64,000 nucleotides of DNA from NCBI GenBank assembly GCA_035650275.1, contig DASRHY010000067.1, positions 1-64,000 on the forward strand, given 5' to 3'. The stretch comes from DASRHY01 sp035650275 (GTDB taxonomy: Bacteria > Actinomycetota > Actinomycetes > Propionibacteriales > Kribbellaceae). The position numbers and the translations under genes are program-made. The notes beneath the pieces are model-generated. The model made no database searches and was not told the DNA's origin. It saw only the letters and a list, made by a program, of their open reading frames with translations. This document shows, one piece after another, positions 33,781 through 41,840 of this stretch; position 1 is the first letter of the stretch, and each line of letters starts with the position of its first letter.

Positions 33781-34428
33781 TCAAAGCTGTTCTTCGGCAA
33801 ACGGCCACGGCTTCCGCTGCCGGGCCCGCTGCTGGTGCCGGTGGTGCACCACTGCCGCTACCGCGAACACGGCCAACCCGCCGAGCACAGCGCGCCACAG
33901 CGCTTGATCCGTGGCGGCGGCTACGGCGAAACCGCCCACCGCCCCGAGCAGCACACTGTTGATCACGCCGATCATGCCGACGACGCTGAACATGGTCTGC
34001 CAGCGGGATTTGCTGTAGGCGTCGAGCTGCAGAATGCCCGCGATCTCATCTGTCGGCGCGGCCCGGCCGAGGTAGCCGGTCAGCGTTGGCGCTGCCTGCA
34101 CGTAGAAGCGCCGGATCCGATTGATCCGCTGCAGGTAGAGCGTGTCCTCGATCGACGACTGCAGCACTCGCTCGAAGGTCGCCAGGCCGAGGAAGGACAG
34201 CACCGGGAGGAGCACCAGGCCGAACGTCAGCAACGTCGTCCGCGACGCCTGCCCGGCGAACGCGAGCGCCACCAGCCCGGCGGAGACCGCGCCGAGAAAG
34301 ATGCTGGTCCGGCCGTTCGACTCCGAGATGGTGGCCGCACGCGCGGTTTGCAGATTGAAGTGCTCCGTAGTCAGGATCGTGACCGCTGCCTGCGGGTCGT
34401 CGCTCAGCGACGGGTAGGGGTGGTCCAT
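33781..34428 (-). CDS. Four-TM membrane protein of unknown function
   Basis: A 215-residue protein. It opens with a soluble helix (TTEHFNLQTARAATISESNGRTSIFLGAVSAG) that enters two hydrophobic segments (about 40-60 and 66-86). After a loop containing RINRIRRFYVQAAPTL come two more (about 150-172 and 178-197). The paired hairpin layout is common in uncharacterised actinobacterial proteins. ATG 34426-34428 is chosen because it opens the soluble helix; a longer reading adds 50 residues without pattern. It converges on the SGNH gene. Confidence 0.75.
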   Translation of the reverse strand: MDHPYPSLSDDPQAAVTILTTEHFNLQTARAATISESNGRTSIFLGAVSAGLVALAFAGQASRTTLLTFGLVLLPVLSFLGLATFERVLQSSIEDTLYLQRINRIRRFYVQAAPTLTGYLGRAAPTDEIAGILQLDAYSKSRWQTMFSVVGMIGVINSVLLGAVGGFAVAAATDQALWRAVLGGLAVFAVAAVVHHRHQQRARQRKPWPFAEEQL

Positions 34429-34536
34429 GGGCCCATCCTGCCCAACGCCGCTCGAGCTGCGGACCGCCGCGACGCGGGCGTCCGATGAACAGAAGTGTGT
34501 CGCTAGCAGGTCGAAAGAGTCACGCAAGTCAATGCT

Positions 34537-34571
34537 CGGAAGGCCGGAGGCATCGAACCTCCGGCCTTCCG
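34537..34571. terminator. Strong 14-bp hairpin terminator
   Basis: CGGAAGGCCGGAGG (34537-34550) and CCTCCGGCCTTCCG (34558-34571) are exact reverse complements around a 7-base loop. It lies 55 bases past the stop of the secreted-protein gene (34626) in its direction of transcription. Confidence 0.8.
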
Positions 34572-34625
34572 TCGCCACTCACCCACCAGCACCGTCGAAG
34601 AATGGGCGCCGGCGGACGATCTACG

Positions 34626-35009
34626 CTAGGCTCCGCAAGCCTCTGCCGCAGCCGGGAACGCGGCGTCGATGGCCTCGAAGTCGAGGTGAGAGATCGAGGG
34701 CGTGCCCGCGTCCGCGCCCTTGCGCAGAGTGCCCCCCGCCATCGTGCCGTGCGAGTTGATCAGAGTGTCCGGGGTGGCGCCGCCCGCCTCCGCCAGAATC
34801 TCGATGCCCGCGTCGCACAGTCCGGTGAACTCGAACGCCAAGTCGTGGAACGACACCCAGTTGGCAGATCCGGCCATCCCCTGGGCCGCCCGTTCGTTCA
34901 GGTTCGTCTTGAAGCAGAAGTGGGCGTTGGCTGGTCCTGCAGCCAGCGCGACAGCTGCCACGGTCGCGATCCCCGTGGTCACCAACCTACGTGCAAGTCT
35001 CATCCCCAT
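34626..35009 (-). CDS. Small secreted protein of unknown function
   Basis: A 127-residue protein with a clear signal peptide (about 1-29, ending AAGPANAH). The mature part of about 98 residues contains HFCFKTNLNERAAQGMAGS and three Cys. I recognise no family. ATG 35007-35009 follows GGGAGG with five bases between; ATG 35003 is also possible. A strong terminator hairpin follows the gene. It is secreted or surface-bound. Confidence 0.75.
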   Translation of the reverse strand: MGMRLARRLVTTGIATVAAVALAAGPANAHFCFKTNLNERAAQGMAGSANWVSFHDLAFEFTGLCDAGIEILAEAGGATPDTLINSHGTMAGGTLRKGADAGTPSISHLDFEAIDAAFPAAAEACGA

Positions 35010-35259
35010 CCGAGCCTCCCCATCTCGGTGGCGGGCCTGTTGCCCGCGAACAGGTCCACCGTAAGGGCAGCGCCGATCGCATGGCGATGCTTTTGAAGGG
35101 TTCTTTGAAGGTCGGGCCGGGAATACAGCACAGAGCAAGAGCTTCCTCGCCGAGCGTGCATGTCGCTGACCTCCGCGGATCGTCGGCGGACTCCGGACGC
35201 CACTTCGGTGAAGCCGTATCCCTGCCACCCGATCACGCGATATATGGGCCCAGCCGCCG

Positions 35260-36222
35260 TTATCGCGAGGACCAGCCGTAGGCGCGGCGGTACTCGCCGG
35301 GGCTCGTCCCGTACGCGGCGCGGAACGCCCGGCTGAAGTTGGTGGCGTCGAGGATGCCCCAGCGAGCCGCGATGGCGCTGACCGGCCGGTCCTGCTGGGC
35401 AGGGTCGAGCAGGTCGCGGCGGCACCGCTCCAGTCGGCGGTGCCGGATCCATCTGGCCACCGTGGCGCCTTGTGCCTGGAACAGCTTGTGCAGATAGCGC
35501 AGGGAGATGTGATGTGCTTCGGCTAGCTGGGCCGGGGACAGGTCGGGTTCGCCGAGGTGTTCGTCGATGAACGCCTGGATGCGCAACAGCAGGGCGCGCT
35601 GCCGGGTCTCCGGCGCCACCACGCTGTCGCGGTCCAGGTAGGCCGCCATGCCGACGGTGAGCAGGTCGAGCACGGCGGCGCCGAGCCGTGCCGCATTCCC
35701 TACGCCGGCATCGCGGAGATGGTTGGGCAGCTGACGGGCGAGGCTGGAGATGAGTGCGCCGGTGCCCTGGTCGCCGGGGACTGTGACCGCGGTCAGGCGC
35801 GCCAACTCGTCGGGGAGTAGCGGCAGCAGTGCGCGCGGGAATGCCACCACTACTGCCCGCATCGGCGGCGACGTCGACCAGCGGGCGGGACGGGACAGGT
35901 CGACGAAGGTGAGGTCGCCGGGTCGGAGCTGTGCCTCGCGGCCGTCCTGCGCGACGGTGGCACACCCTGTCGCAAGTATGTTGATCGTGCAGATGTCCGG
36001 GTCCGACTGCCGGGTACGTCTGGGCGTCCACACGGCCCCGCCGGGTCGGTAGGCGGACAGCGTGCCTACTCGTAGCGCGCCGAGTTCACCGACCCGAAGT
36101 TGGCCGGAGCCACGGATGTCGCCCGACACCTCAATGGTGCCCATCATTGCGCCGATGGCATGGCGCCAGTAGTCCCTTCGTGACGCCGCGGGCTCGTCTC
36201 CCGATCGAAAGGTAGCGGTCAT
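35260..36222 (-). CDS. AraC family transcriptional regulator
   Basis: A 320-residue regulator. An N-terminal AraC_binding_2-type domain (about 1-180) has the landmark RPGDLTFVDLSRP. The C-terminal double helix-turn-helix (about 215-315) reads LSPAQLAEAHHISLRYLHKLF and VSAIAARWGILDATNFSRAFRAAYGTSPGEYRR. It is a paralogue of the frameshifted gene at 29797-30773. ATG 36220-36222 begins a MTATFRSGDEPAASRRDYWRHA segment typical of the family N-terminus. Its neighbour is the catabolic operon ending at 36253, transcribed toward it. Confidence 0.92.
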   Translation of the reverse strand: MTATFRSGDEPAASRRDYWRHAIGAMMGTIEVSGDIRGSGQLRVGELGALRVGTLSAYRPGGAVWTPRRTRQSDPDICTINILATGCATVAQDGREAQLRPGDLTFVDLSRPARWSTSPPMRAVVVAFPRALLPLLPDELARLTAVTVPGDQGTGALISSLARQLPNHLRDAGVGNAARLGAAVLDLLTVGMAAYLDRDSVVAPETRQRALLLRIQAFIDEHLGEPDLSPAQLAEAHHISLRYLHKLFQAQGATVARWIRHRRLERCRRDLLDPAQQDRPVSAIAARWGILDATNFSRAFRAAYGTSPGEYRRAYGWSSR

Positions 36223-36252
36223 AGGCAGCCTCGAGGCCGTGTGCTAGGAGCG

Positions 36253-37650
36253 TCAGTTGGCGGTGAGGTCCTTGTGGTAGATGGCGAAATCACACGGCGT
36301 GGCCAGTAATGGCGCGAGGGCCGGGTAGTCGTCTTCGAGTAAGCCGGTGCGTACCTGGCGGTAGCCGCATCGGACGTACCACGAAGCCAGGAACTCCTTG
36401 CTCGGATGGGTCCAGTTCCTGGGCACCAGGAGCTCCAGCTGCATAGTGGTGAGCCCGTCCCGCCGGCACGCCTCCTCGGCGAAGCGGAGCAGCTCGCGGC
36501 CGATGCCGATGCCGCGTCGACGTGGGTCGGCGGCGAGCAGGCCGCACTCACCCTCCCCGGACTCCAGGCGCTGCACCCGGACGCAGCCGACGACATGCCC
36601 TGCGAGCCGTGCGACTGCGATCGTCCTGGCTCGGATCATGCCAGCGAGCTCGGCGGGTGTGGTTCGGGTGCCGCCTGCTACCCACAGGCCGCGTTCGGAC
36701 TCCTCGTAGACCTGGTTGATCAGCTCCGTGAGCAGGCCGACGGTCGCGTGGTCTCGGCTCGCGGCCGGCGGCAGGAACTCGATCTCGAGGGGTGGCGTGG
36801 GTTCGGCGAGGAACTTCAGCACCACGTCGTGGAACCCGTCGGGTTGTTCCCACTGAGGCCAGTGCCCGGCGCCATCGATCAGCTCGAACCGACCGGCGTA
36901 GAGCTTGGAGGCCAGCTCACGGCCCGCATCGGCCGGCCCGGAGGGGTCGTCGCTGGTCCATATCACCAGGGTCGGGGCGCCGATCGCGCTGAGTTCGGTG
37001 TCGGTGATGAGATTGCGGGTGCGAATCTCCGGGTCCTGCAGGCACAGGATATGTCGCATGGACCGGGCGAAGCCGTGTTGGGCGTAGATCGGCAGGCGGA
37101 TCGCCACCAACTCGTCGGTGACGCTTGCCGGGTCGGCCATCAACCACTCCAGCCGGCTCCGGACTCGTTCGAAGCTCGGGTCATCCGCCGCCTGCTGGGA
37201 CAGGGTGCGCAACCGGCCCAGCACCTCTGGCCTGGCCGGAAGTCCACCAGGCGTGTTCAGTACCAGCTTGCCGATGCGGTTCGGATGGGCCGCGGCGAAC
37301 TTGACGGCGACCGCGCCACCGAGCGACTCGCCGTTCAGGTGCGCCCGCTCGATGCCGAGTGTGTCCAGCAGGCCGAGTAGGTGTGTCCGATAGGCGTCGA
37401 ACTCCAGGTCCCGTTCGGTGAGTGTGCTGTAGCCGTGACCGGGGAAGTCGAATGCGATGACCCGGTAGTGCCCGGCGAAAGCGGCGATGTTGCGCGCGTA
37501 GGTCTCCAGGTGTCCGCCGGTGCCGTGCATCAGCACAAGAGTCTCGCGGCCGGTGCCTGCCTCGAGCACGCGGGTGTTCCATTCGCCGACCCGGACGTGT
37601 CGGATGGTCAGGTCGAGCCCGGCAAGGGCTGTCCATACGGTTTCGGTCAC
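36253..37650 (-). CDS. Alpha/beta hydrolase fused to a GNAT acetyltransferase
   Basis: A 465-residue two-domain protein. Residues 1-285 form an alpha/beta hydrolase of the meta-cleavage-product (MhpC-like) type: oxyanion VLMHGTGG, nucleophile Ser109 in NGESLGG, acid near Asp234/235 and His263 in DGAGHWPQWEQP. Residues about 290-465 form a GNAT domain with the acetyl-CoA loop RRRGIGIGREL and LLVPRNWTHPSKEFLASWY. GTG 37648-37650 overlaps the dioxygenase stop (GTGA), so no room exists for another start. It is the last gene of the HpaB-flavin reductase-dioxygenase operon. The hydrolase should cut the ring-fission product; the acetyltransferase role is unknown. Confidence 0.88.
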   Translation of the reverse strand: MTETVWTALAGLDLTIRHVRVGEWNTRVLEAGTGRETLVLMHGTGGHLETYARNIAAFAGHYRVIAFDFPGHGYSTLTERDLEFDAYRTHLLGLLDTLGIERAHLNGESLGGAVAVKFAAAHPNRIGKLVLNTPGGLPARPEVLGRLRTLSQQAADDPSFERVRSRLEWLMADPASVTDELVAIRLPIYAQHGFARSMRHILCLQDPEIRTRNLITDTELSAIGAPTLVIWTSDDPSGPADAGRELASKLYAGRFELIDGAGHWPQWEQPDGFHDVVLKFLAEPTPPLEIEFLPPAASRDHATVGLLTELINQVYEESERGLWVAGGTRTTPAELAGMIRARTIAVARLAGHVVGCVRVQRLESGEGECGLLAADPRRRGIGIGRELLRFAEEACRRDGLTTMQLELLVPRNWTHPSKEFLASWYVRCGYRQVRTGLLEDDYPALAPLLATPCDFAIYHKDLTAN

Positions 37651-38603
37651 GACTGCTCCTCGGAGTTGGCGGATCGCGCCGTGGTGACTCCGAAGCCGAC
37701 GATCCACTCGGGAATGGGTTGGTAGAACGACGATGTGATCTCGTAGCGGCCGGCGGCGGCCAGCGCGGCGTAGGCGGCGATCCAGGTGCGCACCTCGTGC
37801 CCGGCCCGTCCGGCCTCGGCGACCACCCAGTCGTTCTGCCAACCGTCGACCTCCGCAAGACGGCCGTCCGCCAGCAGATCCAGCACGCGTCGGTCCCAGT
37901 CCGGGTTCAGAGGCCGCATCGCCGAGCTGCCTTGGGCGAACTCGCGGCCCAGCCGGGCGGTCAGGCGTTCCCGGCCTGCCCGCTCCGCGGCGGTCGGGAC
38001 CCGACCGGCGATGAGTCTCTCGGCGACCGCGGGCGGCGCCCCCGCCAGTTGGGGAACCGGCGGATCGTGAGACAGTCCGCCGGAGCCGACCATCAGCACG
38101 CGGCCACCCAGGCCCATCGCTGCCGTCCCGACGGCTCGGCCGAGCAGCCTGATGCGGCGTAGGGGTCCGAGTGGGGCAGCGATCGCATTGATGAAGACCG
38201 GCACGACCGGAACTGCGGTACCCGAGCCGAACAACGCCTCTAGCACCTGCGTAAACCCGTGGTCGACCAGCATCCGTTCGGACAGTGCGACGTCGACGCC
38301 CGCGTCGAGCACCTTGGAGGCGATGATGTGGGCCGCGGCCGCGTCGACCCTGAGCGGTCCGCCCCCGGTGCCGTGGTCGCCGACTGACGTGGCCGCGGCG
38401 GCGACGCAGAACGGCGGCATCAGGTCGTAGAACACGCCGTTGTAGTGGTCGGGGCCGAAGATCACCACGACGTCGGGCGCGTAATCGGCCACGAACGCGC
38501 GGGCGTCGTCGATGGCGGCGTGGACCGCCTGCGCGACTGCTGCGGCAGGCGGATTGACGCCAATGAGTGGCGAGTGCGACATGGTGCACACGGCGATTGG
38601 CAT
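37647..38603 (-). CDS. mhpB: LigB-type extradiol ring-cleavage dioxygenase (MhpB-like)
   Basis: A 318-residue class III extradiol dioxygenase. It starts MPIAVCTMSHSPLIGV and has VVIFGPDHYNGVFYDLMPPF and VGDHGTGGGPL, which together supply the iron-binding His and Glu/Asp ligands of the LigB fold. The best match is 3-(2,3-dihydroxyphenyl)propionate 1,2-dioxygenase. It lies between a flavin reductase gene and the hydrolase-GNAT gene in one operon. The substrate is inferred from context as a catechol made by the HpaB protein; the actual side chain is not known. Confidence 0.88.
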   Translation of the reverse strand: MPIAVCTMSHSPLIGVNPPAAAVAQAVHAAIDDARAFVADYAPDVVVIFGPDHYNGVFYDLMPPFCVAAAATSVGDHGTGGGPLRVDAAAAHIIASKVLDAGVDVALSERMLVDHGFTQVLEALFGSGTAVPVVPVFINAIAAPLGPLRRIRLLGRAVGTAAMGLGGRVLMVGSGGLSHDPPVPQLAGAPPAVAERLIAGRVPTAAERAGRERLTARLGREFAQGSSAMRPLNPDWDRRVLDLLADGRLAEVDGWQNDWVVAEAGRAGHEVRTWIAAYAALAAAGRYEITSSFYQPIPEWIVGFGVTTARSANSEEQS

Positions 38604-38618
38604 CTGATGCTCCGGGGC

Positions 38619-39113
38619 CTACCGGCACACCAGAGGCACGAATGAGCCCCTGGAGTAGAGCAGGGGTTTGCCCTCGGCAGTCGCGAGGTTGACGATCTGC
38701 CCGACGACGATCGCGTGGTCGCCACCTCCGTCCAGCACGTCCCATCGGCGACACTCGACGCTGGCGATAGCACCGGCGAGCACTGGCACGCCGAGGTACC
38801 CGGGCGTCCAGACGACTCCGGCGAACCGGTCCGGGTCCGGCTCCGCGAAGCGCTTGGCCAGCTCGGCCTGATCGTGGCGAAGCACGTTGACGGCGAAGCC
38901 GCCCGCCGCGGTGAGTGGCCCGTGCATGCGCCGGTCCTTGCCGATACAGACAAGAACCAGCGGGGGAGACAGTGACAGTGAGCAGAACGCGCTGACTGTG
39001 CACCCGGCCGCGTTGCCGTCGTGCGTACGGGTGGTCACGATCGTCACGCCGGAGGCGAACCGGCCCATCGCCTCGCGTACGAGCCGGACGTTCGTCGAGG
39101 TCACGGCGCTCAT
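38619..39113 (-). CDS. Flavin reductase of a two-component monooxygenase (HpaC-like)
   Basis: A 164-residue FMN-binding split-barrel protein. It has REAMGRFASGVTIVTTRTHDGNAAG, the flavin-contacting TVSAFCSLSLSPPLVLVCI and a final GDHAIVVGQIVNL strand followed by LLYSRGSF. These reductases supply reduced flavin to the oxygenase partner. Its start, ATG 39111-39113, overlaps the HpaB stop (TGATG), so the oxygenase and reductase are translationally coupled. GTG 39116 would add one residue. Confidence 0.9.
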   Translation of the reverse strand: MSAVTSTNVRLVREAMGRFASGVTIVTTRTHDGNAAGCTVSAFCSLSLSPPLVLVCIGKDRRMHGPLTAAGGFAVNVLRHDQAELAKRFAEPDPDRFAGVVWTPGYLGVPVLAGAIASVECRRWDVLDGGGDHAIVVGQIVNLATAEGKPLLYSRGSFVPLVCR

Positions 39114-40570
39114 CACTGCCTCACCTCCTCGTCGGCGAGCGACAGCGCGCGATCGACAAGCTCGAGATCGGCCGCGCTGTCGTGGGCCTGGTAGAGGCCG
39201 GCCAGCAGTCGCACCGGATCACCCGCGTAGTACCGCTCGTACTGCAGAGCCCGCTGCCCAAAGGCGTCCCCACACAGATCCCACGCCAGCTTGAACAACC
39301 GCATCCGCGCCGTCCCCGACAGTCCGTCGGCGCCCTGGAGGTACCTGGCGATGTCCGGACCGTCCGTGGCGGCGAGATCGGCGGCGGTCGGCATCATCAG
39401 CAGCCCGCCTGCGCCCAGGGTCTGCAACAGCTCGACCGCCTTCGGGTACGCGGACGACAGGTGCGTCCGCAGGGTCTGCACGGCCTCGAGCCGCGGCAGC
39501 ACCACTCCGGACGGCGCAGTCTCGTGCTCGACCTCCGCGGCCACGAGAAGCGCGCGGCACGTCTCAGTGGCCGCGATCGCCTCGCCCAACCGCTGCCGCA
39601 CATGCAGGAAGTCGTCGGTCTTGACCGCACGGCTGACCGCGACGCACACCGCGGTGACGAACCGCATTTTGACCAGCCCCCGGACGCCGCTCTGGTGACC
39701 GGTGTGCTGGCTCAGCATCGTCCGCCTGGGCAGCGCGTTGGCCAGCGTCACGTCGCCGTGCAGGAAGACCCGGTCCCACGGCACCAGTACGTCGTCGAAC
39801 ACCACCAGACAGTCCGGCTCATCGAAACGAGCCGACAGCGGATGGTCGGCGGGGTCGCGGGTCCCGTCGTCGAACGGCTCGCGGCAGACCAGCCGGACTC
39901 CCGGCGTGTCGACCGGTACCGCGAACGCCAGCGCATATCGCTCGTCACCCCGCGCCAGCCCGGGCAGGTTGTAGACGAGGATCTCGTCGGCGATCGGTGC
40001 CAGGGTGGCCAGCATCCGCGCGCCGCGCACGAGCAGTCCGTCCGCGGTCTTCCGGACGACACCCAGGTGCAGGAACTGTTCCTGCTGCTCGGCCGAGGAC
40101 CGGGATCGGTCGATTTGCGGGGATATCAGGGCGTGCGTCAGGAACAGATCCTTGTCCCGGATGAAGGAGTAGTAGCGCCGGACGTTGTCCGCGTACTGCT
40201 CGCCGAGCTCGGCGAAGACAGCGGGCTCAGCGGCGAGGGCCATCAGCGTGGTGTTGAGGAAGTCCGGCGACCGGCCGAGTAGCCCGAAGCTCGCGTCGGC
40301 CCAGATCTGGTACGCATGGCGCCGAGCTACCAGGTCCTCCAGGGATCGCGGGGGGACGAAGGCGGTGCCGACCGGGCCGGACTGTGTCACACGGGTCAGA
40401 TCGTCGGCCCAGCGCGAGTCGTGCTGCATGTCGTACAGACCTGCGATCGCCGCGATCGGGCGGCTCAGCACAGGGTCGGTGGTGACGTCCGCAACGCATG
40501 TGCCACGTAGCCAGACCTCGCGCGGGGTGACGCGGAGGTGTGCGACGTACTCGGCCCCGGATCGAACCAT
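39113..40570 (-). CDS. hpaB: 4-hydroxyphenylacetate 3-monooxygenase-type oxygenase (HpaB family)
   Basis: A 485-residue flavin-dependent hydroxylase with an acyl-CoA-dehydrogenase-like fold. Landmarks are REVWLRGTCVADVTTDP at the start, RDKDLFLTHALISPQIDRSR, VFDDVLVPWDRVFLHGD and a C-terminal LYERYYAGDPVRL-like segment. The protein uses reduced FAD from the coupled HpaC-like partner to hydroxylate a phenol ortho to its OH, giving a catechol. ATG 40568-40570 has GGGAG upstream. It is first in the operon, divergent from the GntR regulator, with an ATTCTAGAAT palindrome between. The natural substrate may be a phenol other than 4-hydroxyphenylacetate. Confidence 0.9.
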   Translation of the reverse strand: MVRSGAEYVAHLRVTPREVWLRGTCVADVTTDPVLSRPIAAIAGLYDMQHDSRWADDLTRVTQSGPVGTAFVPPRSLEDLVARRHAYQIWADASFGLLGRSPDFLNTTLMALAAEPAVFAELGEQYADNVRRYYSFIRDKDLFLTHALISPQIDRSRSSAEQQEQFLHLGVVRKTADGLLVRGARMLATLAPIADEILVYNLPGLARGDERYALAFAVPVDTPGVRLVCREPFDDGTRDPADHPLSARFDEPDCLVVFDDVLVPWDRVFLHGDVTLANALPRRTMLSQHTGHQSGVRGLVKMRFVTAVCVAVSRAVKTDDFLHVRQRLGEAIAATETCRALLVAAEVEHETAPSGVVLPRLEAVQTLRTHLSSAYPKAVELLQTLGAGGLLMMPTAADLAATDGPDIARYLQGADGLSGTARMRLFKLAWDLCGDAFGQRALQYERYYAGDPVRLLAGLYQAHDSAADLELVDRALSLADEEVRQ

Positions 40571-40593
40571 TGAAACTACTCCCAGTAATTGAA

Positions 40594-40603
40594 ATTCTAG
40601 AAT
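40594..40603. promoter_or_regulatory. Palindrome in the hpaB/GntR divergent promoter
   Basis: ATTCTAGAAT is a perfect 10-base palindrome, with one further matching pair outside it (40592 and 40605). It lies in an AT-rich stretch of the 92-base intergene and probably binds the FCD-type GntR protein to regulate the catabolic operon. Confidence 0.5.
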
Positions 40604-40662
40604 GTTAGCACTCTATTGCGAGTGCCCAGCTCGAGCAAGGGGGTCGGCTAGCCTTTTGTGCC

Positions 40663-41385
40663 GTGAGCAGCTCAGCGTGGCCCGCAGAGCCGGAGGGCGT
40701 CCGTCGCCCGGTCGCCGGTGCGGCTACCGGTACGCCGCCAACGCGGTTGAGCTACCGAACTTACGAGCTGATCAAGGAGCGCCTGCTCGATGGGCGGTAC
40801 GCCGCGGGAGAACGTCTGTCGGTGGACGCTCTGAAGACTGAGTTCGGCGTCAGCAAGCAGCCGGTGATGGAGGCACTGCGCCGGCTATCGGTCGATGGGC
40901 TGGTGGAGATCATTCCCCAGGTGGGCTGCCAGGTTGCCCGCTATACGACCGCCGAGGTTGCGGACTTCATCATGTTCTTCGGCGAGATCGAGGCCAGTAT
41001 TGCCGAAGTTGCCGCAGCGCGACGCACAGACGCGCAGCTGGCGCGGATGGACGTTGTCAGCCAGCAGATCGCGCAGGTCGCGCAGGTCGCGCGCGACGGT
41101 GACCCCGTGGAACGCGCGCACCGCTACCGAGTCCTCAACCGCGAGTTTCACACCGTCATCCACGACATGTCTCACTCGCGGATCATGGCCGAGTTCAGCC
41201 GTCGCATGTGGGATCTCGGCGACTTCCTGATCACCACCACCGAGGTGGCCCATCCACTGCATGCCGTCCTCGACGAGCGCCACGCCGACCACGAGCGCAT
41301 ACGAAACGCGCTGATCCGGCAGGACGGCGCGACCGCACGTAAGGAGATGGCCAGCCACATCGCACGCACGGTCACGCCGCACTGA
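40663..41385 (+). CDS. GntR family regulator (FCD type)
   Basis: A 240-residue regulator. The N-terminal winged helix reads YELIKERLLDGRYAAGERLSVDALKTEFGVSKQPVMEALRRLSVDGLVEIIPQVGCQV in order (about 32-92). An all-helical FCD ligand domain follows (about 105-230), with the metal/ligand-binding His residues in NREFHTVIHDMSH and ERHADHERI. GTG 40663 is the first start after the divergent promoter. It should control the hpaB operon in response to an aromatic acid or its breakdown product. Confidence 0.92.
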   Translation: MSSSAWPAEPEGVRRPVAGAATGTPPTRLSYRTYELIKERLLDGRYAAGERLSVDALKTEFGVSKQPVMEALRRLSVDGLVEIIPQVGCQVARYTTAEVADFIMFFGEIEASIAEVAAARRTDAQLARMDVVSQQIAQVAQVARDGDPVERAHRYRVLNREFHTVIHDMSHSRIMAEFSRRMWDLGDFLITTTEVAHPLHAVLDERHADHERIRNALIRQDGATARKEMASHIARTVTPH

Positions 41386-41447
41386 GCCATCGGCTCGCCG
41401 GCAACGCGGTCTCAGCCGCGCACATCCGCACGGATGCCGGGCGCTGC

Positions 41448-41840
41448 TCAGGTCGCCTTCACAGCGAGCACTGGGCATGGGGCGTCGAGCAGGATGTGTT
41501 GAGCTGCTGAGCCGAGAAGTAGCTTGCCAACCGGTGTTCGGTGCCGGAGGCCGATCACGATCAGGGAGACCTGCTCGGCGGCGGCGAGGTCGGTGATCTC
41601 GTCGGCGGCGTCCCGGCCGCCGATCAGCTGGCGGACGTCGAAATCGACGCCCAGCTCGGTCAGGTCGCGACGTACGGTCTCCAGGTCGTGCTCCTGCGCC
41701 AGCCGCGGGTCGGCGTACGCATCGCCGCGCGAGGTGTTGACCACGAGCAGCTTCTCCCGGCGCAGCCGGGACTCGTGGACTCCGGCGCGCAACGCCGCCT
41801 CGCCCTGCGGGGTGGGCACGTAGGCCACCAGGATGGTCAT
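41448..41840 (-). CDS. Universal stress protein (UspA family)
   Basis: A 130-residue single UspA domain. It begins MTILVAYVPTPQGEAAL and ends with the ATP-binding signature GLRHRTPVGKLLLGSAAQHILLDAPCPVLAVK (G-2x-G-9x-G(S/T) spacing). The start overlaps the TctA stop by ATGA, so it is the last gene of the Tct operon. Usp genes coupled to TRAP or Tct transporters are known and may sense energy state. Confidence 0.9.
   Translation of the reverse strand: MTILVAYVPTPQGEAALRAGVHESRLRREKLLVVNTSRGDAYADPRLAQEHDLETVRRDLTELGVDFDVRQLIGGRDAADEITDLAAAEQVSLIVIGLRHRTPVGKLLLGSAAQHILLDAPCPVLAVKAT

Noticed and set aside
34537..34571. A transposon inverted-repeat end
   Set aside because: The arms are only seven bases apart and lie just after a gene, so a terminator hairpin explains it.
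36253..39003. One very long minus-strand open frame of 916 codons
   Set aside because: Its first half is the wrong frame of the dioxygenase and flavin reductase genes, Arg-rich with no domain. Only the part from GTG 37650 encodes a real protein.
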